From contig NZ_PGEN01000001.1 in NCBI RefSeq assembly GCF_002797435.1, forward strand, positions 2,230,501 to 2,294,500: 64,000 nt of DNA. Reading direction: 5' to 3'. Below, one piece after another: positions 38,210-47,028 of the stretch. Position 1 is the first letter of the stretch. Every line of letters begins with the position of its first letter. Source of the stretch: Sphingomonas koreensis. GTDB taxonomy: Bacteria > Pseudomonadota > Alphaproteobacteria > Sphingomonadales > Sphingomonadaceae. The notes under the pieces are model-generated. The model searched no databases, had not been told where the DNA came from, and worked only from the letters and a program-made list of their open reading frames with translations. The position numbers and the translations under genes are program-made.

Positions 38210-39153
38210 CCCGGCGGTTTGATGCGAAGAGCCATCCCAGCCTTGCTGACGCCCGCGCGCGATCGGCTGCCGTCAATGCCGACTGGATGGCAGGACCGGC
38301 AGCGGCGGTAGCAACGGAATTTGCCGGCATCACCGAGGCCAGTGAGATCGAGCGCCACGCCACAGCGTTCCTTGCCGATCCGCGCCGTGTCGAGACAATG
38401 CTGGCGCCGTTGATCGTTGCGCTCCGTGCCGATCCCTGGTTCGAACCGCCGTTCAAGGTGAGCCGCGACCGGCTTCGTACCGGTGCGGTATTGCTCGATT
38501 GCCCCGCCCTGACCCTGACGGCGACCGTTACCAACGCCGACGCACTCAATCGCATGCCGCCCCCCGCCACACTGGTATTGCCGGGGCGGGTGACCCTCAC
38601 CCTCTACCGCCGCGGGGGCAGGGCGCGAATGCGGCGCTGGCGGGCAGACCCCGCCGGGCCGGCGTTCAGTGCCGCCACTGCGGCAGCTGCGCGCGAGATA
38701 GCGCCGCGCACCGTGCACGATGGCGACCTGATCCGTCAGGATGGGCGCATCAGCGGGCATTTGCTGACCGGCGCCGTCTGCGACATCGTGGCACTGACCG
38801 CAACGATCAAGCCAGGCGCCGACCCATTAATACGCGAATATGCCGTCGCGGACGGAGCGCTCGTTCGCGCGGCCTGCGCCGACGACGCAGCGTCGCGGAT
38901 CGAAATGCTGTTGACCTTCTTGCGGGTGAGCGGCCGCGTGGACGCGGTGGACCTGTTCGAACAGGCATCGCGCCACCCCGCCTTCCACCTGCGTTGGGCG
39001 GCGATGCGCGAATGGCTGATGTTCGATGCGGGAACGGCGCGCGATCGGCTCGCCGCGATGCGCGCGGACGATCCCAATGCCGAAGTCCGGACAGCGGCGG
39101 CTGCCACATACGCGGCGCTGGAACGGCGCCTCAGTCCACCATGCCCCGCCTGA
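38206..39153 (+). CDS. Helical-repeat (HEAT-like) protein of unknown function
   Basis: A 315-aa protein with a GTG start overlapping the TGA of the small-protein gene. It has no signal peptide. Its last third has HEAT-like helical repeats: RIEMLLTFLRVSGRVDAVDL, then HPAFHLRWAAMREWLMF and DDPNAEVRTAAAATYAALERR. The first part has a beta-rich region with GAVLLDCPALTLTATVTN, VTLTLYRRGGRARMRRW and DGDLIRQDGRISGHLLTG, which may be a ligand-binding or cupin-like domain. It overlaps the next gene by 13 bases. I do not recognise a function; by context it works with the cupin-like protein. Confidence 0.75.
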   Translation: MTRRFDAKSHPSLADARARSAAVNADWMAGPAAAVATEFAGITEASEIERHATAFLADPRRVETMLAPLIVALRADPWFEPPFKVSRDRLRTGAVLLDCPALTLTATVTNADALNRMPPPATLVLPGRVTLTLYRRGGRARMRRWRADPAGPAFSAATAAAAREIAPRTVHDGDLIRQDGRISGHLLTGAVCDIVALTATIKPGADPLIREYAVADGALVRAACADDAASRIEMLLTFLRVSGRVDAVDLFEQASRHPAFHLRWAAMREWLMFDAGTARDRLAAMRADDPNAEVRTAAAATYAALERRLSPPCPA

Positions 39154-39974
39154 TCGCCGCCGGCGATGGCGCCGCTATCACGCTCGACGCGCTGACCGAC
39201 GCGCTCGATTCCACCGCGTTCGATCCGCACGACGAGGATAGCTTCGCCGCGCTCGGTCCGCTGCTCGCACAGCTGGGCCGCAATCGCAGTTTCCTCGCCG
39301 ACCTGGCGATCGAGGAACTCAAGCTGCGCTGCACGCGGCAAAGCGCCGCCAACGGCTACGGCCCTCAGGTCTTTCTGCTGCGCCCGCCCAACGGGCGCTA
39401 TGTGATCCGTGCCAATTTCTGGCCCGCGGCAGACGATGCCGTGGTACGGGCGAGCGGAACCGCGCCCTTTTTCTACGGGCTTGCGCACGATCACAACTTC
39501 CCGTTCCTGACCTATGGCTATTTGGGCCCCGGCTACTGGAGCGACTATTACGAGTATGACGGGCGGGCGGTGACAGGCTCAGCCAGCGAAATGGCGGGAT
39601 TGCGCTTCGTGGAGCGCAGCAGACTCGAACCCGGCAAACTCATGCTCTACCGCATGCAGCGCGATGTGCATGTCCAGCTTCCGCCCGACAGTTTCTCGGT
39701 CTCGCTCAACATTCTCGGCCAGCACCCCAGCCATCCCTGGATCGACCAGTACCGCTTCGACATCGCACGCAACCGGATAGCGGAAGGGCTGACCACCGCA
39801 CCATCGGAGGGTCTGGTGACGATTGCTGCGCATCTGGGCGGGGGCAACGCGCTCGACCTGATCGATCATATCGCTCGCCGTCATCCCCATCCGCGGATGC
39901 GCCGGACGGCAGTAGCAGCGCTGCATTCCGTGCGCGCTCTATCCGATATGGATCAGTTTCCGGCAGACTCGTGA
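39141..39974 (+). CDS. Cupin/dioxygenase-like protein with HEAT-like end
   Basis: A 277-aa protein from ATG 39141, starting inside the previous gene (13-base overlap). The core has AHDHNFPFLTYGYLGPGY (His116, His118), YYEYDG (Glu138) and later RDVHVQLPPDSFSVSLNI (His177). The His-x-His plus later His is the metal pattern of the 3-His/cupin type of mononuclear iron enzymes, such as cysteine dioxygenase. The C-terminus (LVTIAAHLGGGNALDLIDH, RMRRTAVAALHSVRAL) resembles HEAT repeats, similar to its partner. The N-terminal 70 residues are helical. I do not recognise the family; the metal-binding assignment is inference from the pattern. Confidence 0.7.
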   Translation: MPRLIAAGDGAAITLDALTDALDSTAFDPHDEDSFAALGPLLAQLGRNRSFLADLAIEELKLRCTRQSAANGYGPQVFLLRPPNGRYVIRANFWPAADDAVVRASGTAPFFYGLAHDHNFPFLTYGYLGPGYWSDYYEYDGRAVTGSASEMAGLRFVERSRLEPGKLMLYRMQRDVHVQLPPDSFSVSLNILGQHPSHPWIDQYRFDIARNRIAEGLTTAPSEGLVTIAAHLGGGNALDLIDHIARRHPHPRMRRTAVAALHSVRALSDMDQFPADS

Positions 39975-39999
39975 TGCGCGGCGCTTAGATTTCCAGGGC

Positions 40000-40605
40000 G
40001 TGGCGCAGAAGATTCTGTCCGAAATCGAGATACCGTTGCTGGATCAGGCTGTTGCCCAACGGGGTTATGCGCTTGTTCTCGGCGGCCCTTGCGCTGCCCC
40101 GGATCGGGGCGTCGCCGCAATCCTGCGTGCGTGGCGGCCGGGGATGCGTATCCGCAGCACCCATGTGCCCGAGATCGCGGTGGCCGGATGCGCGGCATGG
40201 CTCACAGCGGCGCTCGACGCAGGCGCGGCGGACGCGGTTTCCTACCCCGTCAACCCCTATGAGCTGGCCGCGCGCCTCGATGTGCGGGTACGCAGCCATA
40301 TGCCGGGCGACACCCGGATCGGTGATCTGCGCATCGATCGGGTGCGCCGCACAATCGCGCGCGCGGGTATTCCCATCCCGCTGGTTCCGCGCGAGTTCGC
40401 GCTGCTGCTCTACCTCGCCGAGCGGCATGGCGAGTTCGTGTCGCGCCGCGAGCTGCTTGAACAGGTCTGGGGCCTGCGCTTCGATCCGGGCACCAATGTG
40501 GTCGCCGTCCACATATCCAAGCTGCGCGCCAAGATCGATCGCGGCTTCGCAGCACCGATGATCCGGGGCGTCAAGGGACTCGGATATCGTCTCGATGCGG
40601 CCTAG
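40000..40605 (+). CDS. OmpR-type winged-helix protein with degenerate receiver
   Basis: A 201-aa protein with a C-terminal OmpR/PhoB winged helix (residues about 105-200): IGDLRIDRVRRTIARAGIPI, LVPREFALLLYLAERHGEFVS, RRELLEQVWG, VAVHISKLRAKIDRG and VKGLGYRLD. The N-terminal 100 residues resemble the end of a receiver domain (ALDAGAADAVSYPVNPYELAARL), but no phosphoacceptor Asp can be placed and the conserved Lys is replaced by Tyr82. It probably regulates without phosphorylation. The start is a GTG at 40000, 25 bases after the cupin-like gene, so it may be co-transcribed with the coupled cassette. Confidence 0.8.
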   Translation: MAQKILSEIEIPLLDQAVAQRGYALVLGGPCAAPDRGVAAILRAWRPGMRIRSTHVPEIAVAGCAAWLTAALDAGAADAVSYPVNPYELAARLDVRVRSHMPGDTRIGDLRIDRVRRTIARAGIPIPLVPREFALLLYLAERHGEFVSRRELLEQVWGLRFDPGTNVVAVHISKLRAKIDRGFAAPMIRGVKGLGYRLDAA

Positions 40606-40633
40606 CCTTGTGCAAAGGCCAGGAGAGATAGCG

Positions 40634-41419
40634 ATGAGCGAACGACGCGTTTCAATCGAGTTCAGCGACGGCATTGCCGATGTCCGGCTGACCCGGCCCG
40701 ACAAGATGAACGCGCTCGATCCGGCGATGTTCGCCGGGATAGCGGACGCGATCGAGACGCTGAACGGCATGGCCGGACTGCGCGCGGTCGTGCTGTCGGG
40801 AGAGGGGCGCGCCTTTTGCGCCGGGCTTGATATGGCGAGCATGGCGGGGGGCGGTACGGATCTCGACCTCGGCACGCGCAGCCATGGCGAAGCCAATCTG
40901 TTCCAGCAGGTCGCCTGGGGCTGGCGTACCTTGCCGGTACCGGTGATCGCGGCGGCCCACGGCATCGCTTTCGGCGGCGGCTTTCAGATTCTCTCCGGCG
41001 CCGACATCCGCATCCTCGCGCCGGGAACCCGCTGTTCGATCATGGAGATGAAATGGGGGATCGTCCCCGACATGGCTGGCTTCGCCTTGTGGCGAACCAC
41101 GGTACGCGACGACGTGTTGCGCGAACTCACCTACACCGCACGGGAATTCACCGCGGAAGAGGCACTGGCATTCGGCTTCGCGACGCGCGTGAGGGAAGGA
41201 GCCTATGGCGAGGCGATGACGCTGGCGCGCGAAATCGCGGGGCGCAATCCCCACGCGGTCCGCGCCGCCAAGCGCCTCGCCAACCTTGCCGCCGAAGCCG
41301 GTGCGCCCGCGATCCTCGCCGCGGAAAGCTCGGAACAGGCGCGGCTGCTGCGATCCCCCAATCAGATCGAGGCGGTGATGGCGAACATGCAGAAGCGCCC
41401 GCCGCACTTCACCGACTGA
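40634..41419 (+). CDS. Enoyl-CoA hydratase/isomerase family protein
   Basis: A 261-aa crotonase-fold protein from ATG 40634, preceded by AGGAGA. The oxyanion-hole segments are [16 protein letters not shown] and [20 protein letters not shown], and the fold continues with [11 protein letters not shown] (Glu and Asp positions differ from canonical ECH1) and [18 protein letters not shown]. The substrate may be a 2-enoyl-CoA in fatty or aromatic acid degradation. It precedes the thiolase gene on the same strand after 65 bases. Confidence 0.88.
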   Translation: MSERRVSIEFSDGIADVRLTRPDKMNALDPAMFAGIADAIETLNGMAGLRAVVLSGEGRAFCAGLDMASMAGGGTDLDLGTRSHGEANLFQQVAWGWRTLPVPVIAAAHGIAFGGGFQILSGADIRILAPGTRCSIMEMKWGIVPDMAGFALWRTTVRDDVLRELTYTAREFTAEEALAFGFATRVREGAYGEAMTLAREIAGRNPHAVRAAKRLANLAAEAGAPAILAAESSEQARLLRSPNQIEAVMANMQKRPPHFTD

Positions 41420-41484
41420 AGCTTCCAATATCCGGTATAGAAGGTTACAAGAAGACCATACCCAATATACGAATGAGAGGTGTC

Positions 41485-42681
41485 ATGCGCGAAGCCGCGA
41501 TCGTTTCCACCGCCCGGACGGGCATTGGCAAGGCCTATCGTGGCGCATTCAATACAACCGAAGCGCCGGTGCTGGCTGGGCATGTGATGAACGCAGCGGT
41601 CGAGCGGGCGGGCGTCGATCCCGCGCGGATCGACGACATCTTCTGGGGCGTGGGCAACCAGTGGGGGACACAGGGCGGCAACGCCGGACGGATGGCCGTG
41701 TTCGCCGCCGGGCTGCCGCAAAGCGTGCCCGCCTTCACGCTCGACCGGAAATGCGGGTCGGGACTGACCGCGCTGGCGCTGGCGGCCCGCTCGATCATTG
41801 CCGGGGACATCGACATCGCGCTGTCCGGAGGCATGGAATCGATCAGCCTGACCGTCACCAAGGACGCGCCGCGTTACGCCAACCAGTCGGTGCTGGCGAA
41901 CGAGCCGCACGCATATATGCCGATGATCGAAACCGCCGAGATCGTCGCCGAACGCTATGGCATCAGCCGCGCGCGTCAAGACGAATATGGTGCGATGAGC
42001 CAGCAACGCGCCGAGGCGGGACTCGCCAGCGGTGCCTTTGCCGAGGAGATCGCGCCGATCACCGTCGAGAAGGCGATCTTCGACAAGGAAGGCAATCGCA
42101 CCGGCAGCGAGCGCGTGACGGTGACTCAGGACGAGGGCATTCGCGCGGGTACGACGGCTGAGGCGCTCGCCGGCCTCAAAACCGTGTGGAAGGACGGGCA
42201 GGTCGTCAAGGAAGGCCGCCACATCACCGCGGGCAATGCCAGCCAGTTGTCCGACGGCGCAGCAGCGCAGATCGTGATGGATCGCGCAATCGCTGAAGCC
42301 GAGGGAAAGGAGATCCTGGGCATCTATCGCGGATTTCAGGCGGCAGGCTGCGCGCCCGACGAGATGGGTATCGGCCCGGTCTTCGCGATCCCCAAACTGC
42401 TCGGCCGCGCGGGTCTCGAGGTCGCAGACATCGGCCTCTGGGAGCTCAACGAGGCGTTCGCCAGCCAGTGCCTCTATTGCCGCGACACGCTGGGCATCGA
42501 TCCGGAGAAGTATAACGTCAATGGCGGCGCGATCGCGATCGGCCACCCGTTCGGCATGACGGGCGCAAGACTGATCGGCCATGCGCTGATCGAAGGGCGC
42601 AAGCGTGGGGTGCGCTGGGTGGTGGTGTCGATGTGTACCGCGGGCGGCATGGGCGCGGCCGGACTGTTCGAGATTCCCTGA
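41485..42681 (+). CDS. Thiolase (acetyl-CoA acyltransferase)
   Basis: A 398-aa thiolase that cleaves 3-ketoacyl-CoA (or condenses acetyl-CoA). It starts with [20 protein letters not shown]. The nucleophile Cys is in [16 protein letters not shown]. The catalytic His lies in [17 protein letters not shown] and the second Cys in [16 protein letters not shown]. It follows the enoyl-CoA hydratase gene and could complete a beta-oxidation step. A degraded hairpin repeat lies after its stop. Confidence 0.92.
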   Translation: MREAAIVSTARTGIGKAYRGAFNTTEAPVLAGHVMNAAVERAGVDPARIDDIFWGVGNQWGTQGGNAGRMAVFAAGLPQSVPAFTLDRKCGSGLTALALAARSIIAGDIDIALSGGMESISLTVTKDAPRYANQSVLANEPHAYMPMIETAEIVAERYGISRARQDEYGAMSQQRAEAGLASGAFAEEIAPITVEKAIFDKEGNRTGSERVTVTQDEGIRAGTTAEALAGLKTVWKDGQVVKEGRHITAGNASQLSDGAAAQIVMDRAIAEAEGKEILGIYRGFQAAGCAPDEMGIGPVFAIPKLLGRAGLEVADIGLWELNEAFASQCLYCRDTLGIDPEKYNVNGGAIAIGHPFGMTGARLIGHALIEGRKRGVRWVVVSMCTAGGMGAAGLFEIP

Positions 42682-42698
42682 CGCGTCTCTTGCGGACG

Positions 42699-42767
42699 GC
42701 ACCAGCCCACTCGGCCACTCCACTTGCCAAAGCCGTCGCCGGGTGCGGGATGGGGGTGGGCCGGTGC
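42699..42767. repeat. Degraded member of the hairpin repeat family, copy D
   Basis: The outer arms GCACCAGCCCA (42699-42709) and TGGGCCGGTGC (42757-42767) match the outer ends of copies A-C, with one mismatch, and inner pieces GGCCACTCC and CCGGGTGCGGG are recognisable. The left arm is shortened and the two halves no longer pair along their length. It lies between the thiolase gene and hemC on the same strand. Confidence 0.6.
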
Positions 42768-42805
42768 GGCTTCTGCTTTGCCGAAAAAGCTTCTAGAGGG
42801 CCGCC

Positions 42806-43714
42806 ATGCTTCGTCTCGGCACCCGCGGATCACCGCTTGCGCTCGTCCAGGCCAATCTTGTGCGCGACGCGCTGCTCGCCGCGCATGGCTGGGGCCCGGA
42901 AGCGGTCGAGATCGTCCCGATCCGGACCACCGGCGACAAGGTGCAGGACCGCCCGCTCGCCGAGATCGGCGGCAAGGCGCTTTGGACCAAGGAACTCGAC
43001 CGCGCGCTGCTGGAAGGCGAGATCGACCTCGCCGTCCACTCGATGAAGGACGTCGAGACGATCCGTCCAGAGAGCATCGCCGTCGCCGCGATGCTGGTGC
43101 GCGAGGATGTGCGCGACCGGCTGATCGGCGCGGACTCGATCGATGCGCTGCCTCATGGCGCGCGGATCGGCACCAGCTCGCCGCGCCGCGCCGCGCAGAT
43201 TCGCCGCGTTCGCCCCGACCTCGCGATCGTTCCGCTGCGGGGCAATGTCGATACCCGGCTGGCCAAGGTGCGCGATGGCCACGCCGACGCGACACTGCTT
43301 GCCGCCGCAGGTCTCGAGCGGCTCGAGCGGCCCGACGTCGGTGCGCCGATTCCGCTCCACCAACTCCTGCCTGCACCGTCACAAGGCGCCGTCGGAATCG
43401 AGGTCCGAGCCGATGATGTCACAACCCGGATGCTGGTTTCCGCAATCGGCGATCCCGTCACGGAACGCTGCGTGCTCGCCGAACGTGCGATGCTCGCCGC
43501 GCTGTCGGCCGATTGTCATTCGCCTGTTGCGGCGCTGGCCACGATCGAGGACGGCACCTTGCGGCTGCGTGCCGAAATCCTGACCGAGGACGGAAGCGAA
43601 CATGTCCGCCTGGACCGATCCGGGCTGGAAGGCACGGCGCATGAGGCAGCGACGATCGCCCACGATCTGCTTGCCGCCGCCAGCCCGCGCCTGCGCGCCC
43701 TGTTCGGACATTGA
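42806..43714 (+). CDS. hemC: Porphobilinogen deaminase (hydroxymethylbilane synthase)
   Basis: Joins four porphobilinogen molecules into hydroxymethylbilane for heme and other tetrapyrroles. The 302-aa product begins MLRLGTRGSPLALVQANLV and has IVPIRTTGDKVQDRPLAEIGGK, EIDLAVHSMKDVE (catalytic Asp), RIGTSSPRRAAQI and RRGNVDTRLAK-like (LRGNVDTRLAKVRDG). The dipyrromethane cofactor cysteine is Cys237 (LSADCHSPVA). hemD follows with a four-base overlap. Confidence 0.96.
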   Translation: MLRLGTRGSPLALVQANLVRDALLAAHGWGPEAVEIVPIRTTGDKVQDRPLAEIGGKALWTKELDRALLEGEIDLAVHSMKDVETIRPESIAVAAMLVREDVRDRLIGADSIDALPHGARIGTSSPRRAAQIRRVRPDLAIVPLRGNVDTRLAKVRDGHADATLLAAAGLERLERPDVGAPIPLHQLLPAPSQGAVGIEVRADDVTTRMLVSAIGDPVTERCVLAERAMLAALSADCHSPVAALATIEDGTLRLRAEILTEDGSEHVRLDRSGLEGTAHEAATIAHDLLAAASPRLRALFGH

Positions 43715-44379
43715 GCCGCCCCGTCGCGATTCTGCGGCCCGAACCGGGCAATGCCGCCACCGCCACGCGGTTGCGCGACGCCGGACTTGAGCCGTTGTCA
43801 CTGCCCCTGTTCGAGGTGCACCCGCTCGACTGGACGCCACCCGATACGACTGCATTTGACGGGCTGTTGCTCACCAGCGCCAATGCGGTGCGCCATGGGG
43901 GCAAGGGGCTGGATCAGATGAGCAGGCTGCCGGTCCTAGCGGTGGGCAGCGCGACGGCGGATGTCGCGCGTGCGGCCGGACTCGGCGTGACGCGTACCGG
44001 ATCGACCGATGTCGCGGCGCTGCTGCACGACGCGCCGGATTTCAGTCGGCTGCTGTGGCTCACGGGGCGCGAGCATACGGCGATCGAGCACCCCTCCCTC
44101 ACTGCGGCAATCGCGGTCTATGCAAGTGACGTGATCCCGCTCGCCGATCCCGTCTTGATTCGCGACACTGTCGTGCTCATCCATTCGGCCCGCGCCGGAA
44201 TGCAGCTGGCGGCCGAGCTGGGCCGACACGCCATTCCGCGTGCGACAGTGCGGATCGTGGCCATCAGTGGCAAGGCGGCAGCGGCGGCTGGGCCGGGCTG
44301 GGGCGCGATCGCCATCGCCGCAGCACCCAATGACGAAGCGATGATCGCGGCCGCGCGCCCGCTCACGATTGACCCCTGA
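43711..44379 (+). CDS. hemD: Uroporphyrinogen-III synthase
   Basis: Closes hydroxymethylbilane to uroporphyrinogen III with ring D inversion. The 222-aa product is a weakly conserved HemD, recognised from RPVAILRPEPGNAATATRL, LLLTSANAVRHGGKGL, LPVLAVGSATADVARAAG and the later VLIHSARAGMQLAAEL. It starts with TTG at 43711, four bases into the end of hemC, so translation is coupled. The next gene is a membrane protein of the mitofilin type, an order found across alphaproteobacteria. Confidence 0.88.
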   Translation: MSRPVAILRPEPGNAATATRLRDAGLEPLSLPLFEVHPLDWTPPDTTAFDGLLLTSANAVRHGGKGLDQMSRLPVLAVGSATADVARAAGLGVTRTGSTDVAALLHDAPDFSRLLWLTGREHTAIEHPSLTAAIAVYASDVIPLADPVLIRDTVVLIHSARAGMQLAAELGRHAIPRATVRIVAISGKAAAAAGPGWGAIAIAAAPNDEAMIAAARPLTIDP

Positions 44380-44403
44380 CCGCTTCGGGAGAATAAACGA
44401 CCC

Positions 44404-45297
44404 ATGACTTCCGATACGCCGATCGAGCCGCCGGTCACGGCACGCGGCAACACGTTGACCGTCGCGCTAGTCGCTGGCCTGATCGCTTTCCTCGCGGGAC
44501 TCGCGGTGATGGCGGCGGTGTTCCGCTTCGGCGGCTGGTGGAATGCAGCGCCGGTTCCGCCGGCCGGTCCTGTCCAGCCTGCGCTCAGTGCCGAGCCCGC
44601 TGCAGCTCCCGCAACCGATGTCGCGACGCTTGCGGCACGCGAACAGGCGCTTGCTGCTCGTCTCGACACGATCGACAGCCGGATTCAGGCAAGCGATGCC
44701 GATGCACGCACCGCGGCAAGCTATGCGGGACGCGCCGAGGCGATGATGCTTGTGTTTGGTGCCCGGCGCGCAATCGAGCGCGGCCAGTCGCTCGATCCGA
44801 TTGCCGGCGAGCTGCGGACTCGTTTCGGCGAGATCGATCCGCGCGCCGTAGCAACGGTAGTGCGCGGAGCGAACGAGCCGGTGACGCTTGAGGATCTGCG
44901 CCTTGCCTTCGACCAGATCGCACCAAGGCTATCGACCGGCGTCCCAGGCGAAAGCTGGTGGGACGCACTGCGCCGCGAGGCTGCAACGTTGATAATCGTG
45001 CGCAAGGAGAACGCGGCCAGCCCGCATCCGCGCGCGCGATTGGCGCGGGCGCGCCGCCTGCTGGGACAGGGGCATGTCGAAGCCGCGCTCGCCGAGGTTT
45101 CCCGCCTTCCCGGCGCACAGGGCGCCGAAAGCTGGATGGCTGCCGCCAGCCGCTATGTCGAGACGCGGAACGCGCTCGATGCACTGGAATCTGCAGCGAT
45201 TCGGGGGCCGGTTAGGCCTGCCGCAGGCGCGCAGCTACCTGCCGCAAACGCCGTCCCGGCCGAGGCTGTACCCGCCAAGGCCGAGCCGGCTCAGTAA
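44404..45297 (+). CDS. Mitofilin-like membrane protein
   Basis: A 297-aa inner-membrane protein with one N-terminal membrane segment (about 20-42, [22 protein letters not shown]), a coiled-coil region ([39 protein letters not shown]) and a C-terminal domain with [20 protein letters not shown]. Sequence and place after hemC-hemD match the alphaproteobacterial mitofilin/Mic60-like family, implicated in inner-membrane shape. The C-terminal 45 residues are Pro/Ala/Glu-rich. It is transcribed with hemC-hemD. Confidence 0.78.
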   Translation: MTSDTPIEPPVTARGNTLTVALVAGLIAFLAGLAVMAAVFRFGGWWNAAPVPPAGPVQPALSAEPAAAPATDVATLAAREQALAARLDTIDSRIQASDADARTAASYAGRAEAMMLVFGARRAIERGQSLDPIAGELRTRFGEIDPRAVATVVRGANEPVTLEDLRLAFDQIAPRLSTGVPGESWWDALRREAATLIIVRKENAASPHPRARLARARRLLGQGHVEAALAEVSRLPGAQGAESWMAAASRYVETRNALDALESAAIRGPVRPAAGAQLPAANAVPAEAVPAKAEPAQ

Positions 45298-45319
45298 GTT
45301 CAATCCAAGGAGAGATGTC

Positions 45320-46504
45320 ATGGCCGCGATGGGCCGTTTCGACTGGGCCGATCCGTTCGCGCTCGACGCACAGCTGACCGACGAGGAGCGGATGGTGCGC
45401 GATGCCGCGCGCGCCTATGCGCAGGAGCGGCTGTTGCCGCGCGTGACCCGCGCGTTCCTCGACGAGAATTTCGACCGCGAAATCATGTCGGAGATGGGCC
45501 AGCTCGGTCTGCTGGGCCCGACGATTCCCGAAACCTATGGCGGCGCTGGCCTGGGCTATGTCGCCTATGGCCTGGTGGCGCGCGAGGTCGAGGCGGTCGA
45601 TTCGGGCTATCGCTCGGCGATGAGCGTGCAGAGTTCGCTCGTGATGCACCCGATCAACGCCTATGGCACCGAGGAGCAGAAGCGGAAGTATCTCCCCAAG
45701 CTGTTGAGCGGCGAATGGGTCGGCTGTTTCGGCCTGACCGAGCCCGATGCGGGCAGCGACCCCGGTTCGATGCGTACCCGCGCCGAGAAGATCGACGGCG
45801 GGTACCGGATCACCGGCTCCAAGATGTGGATCACCAATTCGCCGATCGCCGACGTCTTCGTCGTGTGGGCGAAGAGCGATGCGCATGGCGGCGGGATCAA
45901 GGGCTTCGTCCTCGAAAAGGGCATGAAGGGCCTGTCGGCGCCCAAGATCGAGGGCAAGCTGAGCCTGCGTGCGAGCATCACCGGCGAGATCGTCATGGAC
46001 GGCGTCGAAGTGAGCGAGGATGCGCTGCTCCCCGAGGTTCAGGGGCTGAAGGGACCGTTCGGCTGTCTCAACCGCGCCCGCTATGGCATCGCCTGGGGCA
46101 GCATGGGCGCAGCCGAAGCATGCTTCCACGCCGCACGTCAATACACGCTCGACCGCCAGCAGTTCGGCCGGCCGCTGGCCGCGACCCAGCTGGTGCAGCT
46201 CAAGCTCGCCAATATGGAGACCGAGATCGCGCTCGGCCTGCAGGCCGCGTTGCGTGCGGGCCGGATGTTCGACCAGGGCGAACTGGCGCCTGAGGCGATC
46301 AGCATCATCAAGCGCAACAATTGCGGCAAGGCGCTGGAGATCGCCCGCGTTGCCCGCGACATGCATGGTGGCAACGGCATCTCCGCCGAGTTCCACGTCA
46401 TGCGCCATGCGATCAATCTGGAGACGGTCAACACCTATGAGGGCACGCACGACGTCCATGGTCTGATCCTCGGCCGGGCGATCACCGGCATCGCGGCGTT
46501 CTGA
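45320..46504 (+). CDS. gcdH: Glutaryl-CoA dehydrogenase
   Basis: An acyl-CoA dehydrogenase (FAD enzyme) of 394 aa. Glutaryl-CoA dehydrogenases carry [40 protein letters not shown] and [17 protein letters not shown], all present here. The catalytic Glu is Glu374 ([13 protein letters not shown]). It would oxidise and decarboxylate glutaryl-CoA to crotonyl-CoA in lysine, tryptophan or glutarate breakdown. The ATG at 45320 follows AAGGAGAG. A GNAT gene overlaps its stop by one base and a CoA transferase gene follows, which together look like a glutarate unit. Confidence 0.92.
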   Translation: MAAMGRFDWADPFALDAQLTDEERMVRDAARAYAQERLLPRVTRAFLDENFDREIMSEMGQLGLLGPTIPETYGGAGLGYVAYGLVAREVEAVDSGYRSAMSVQSSLVMHPINAYGTEEQKRKYLPKLLSGEWVGCFGLTEPDAGSDPGSMRTRAEKIDGGYRITGSKMWITNSPIADVFVVWAKSDAHGGGIKGFVLEKGMKGLSAPKIEGKLSLRASITGEIVMDGVEVSEDALLPEVQGLKGPFGCLNRARYGIAWGSMGAAEACFHAARQYTLDRQQFGRPLAATQLVQLKLANMETEIALGLQAALRAGRMFDQGELAPEAISIIKRNNCGKALEIARVARDMHGGNGISAEFHVMRHAINLETVNTYEGTHDVHGLILGRAITGIAAF

Positions 46505-47028
46505 TGGACTTCCAGCCGACGCTGACCGGCGAACTTGCCATCCTCCGACCCACGGTTCCGGAGGATTGGGCGGGCATGTTCGCGGTCGCGTCGGATCCGC
46601 TGATCTGGGAACAGCACCCCTTCCACAACCGCTGGCAGGAACCGGTCTTCCGCGCCTATTTCGAGGATGCGCTGGCAAGCGGGGGCGGGCTGACCATCCT
46701 CGACAAGGCGAACGGTAAGATCATCGGGGCGAGCCGCTACGCCTTTCCCGATGCGGTGCGCGACGAGGTCGAAATCGGCTGGACGTTCATCGCCCGGAAT
46801 TATTGGGGCGGGACGTGGAACCGTGAGATCAAGCGGATGATGCTCGATCATATCCATCAATATGTGAACGGAGCGGTGTTCGTGGTGGGTGAGAAGAATA
46901 TGCGCTCGCGCCGGGCAATGGAGAAGATCGGCGGGGTGCTGCAGGAAGGCCGGGTCGAGCGCGGCAATGGACATATGCTGCCCGGGCACTGCTATTATGT
47001 CATTCACCGCGGGGGCTTTCGCGGATGA
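46504..47028 (+). CDS. GNAT-family N-acetyltransferase
   Basis: A 174-aa RimJ/RimL-type acetyltransferase. The fold shows ELAILRPTVPEDWAGMFAVA, PLIWEQHPFHNRW, EVEIGWTFIARNYWGGTWN, and the acetyl-CoA binding end EKNMRSRRAMEKIGGVLQEG. Its ATG overlaps the gcdH stop by one base (TGATG) and its own stop overlaps the next gene by four bases, so it is locked in the glutaryl-CoA operon. The acetylation target is unknown. Confidence 0.85.
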   Translation: MDFQPTLTGELAILRPTVPEDWAGMFAVASDPLIWEQHPFHNRWQEPVFRAYFEDALASGGGLTILDKANGKIIGASRYAFPDAVRDEVEIGWTFIARNYWGGTWNREIKRMMLDHIHQYVNGAVFVVGEKNMRSRRAMEKIGGVLQEGRVERGNGHMLPGHCYYVIHRGGFRG

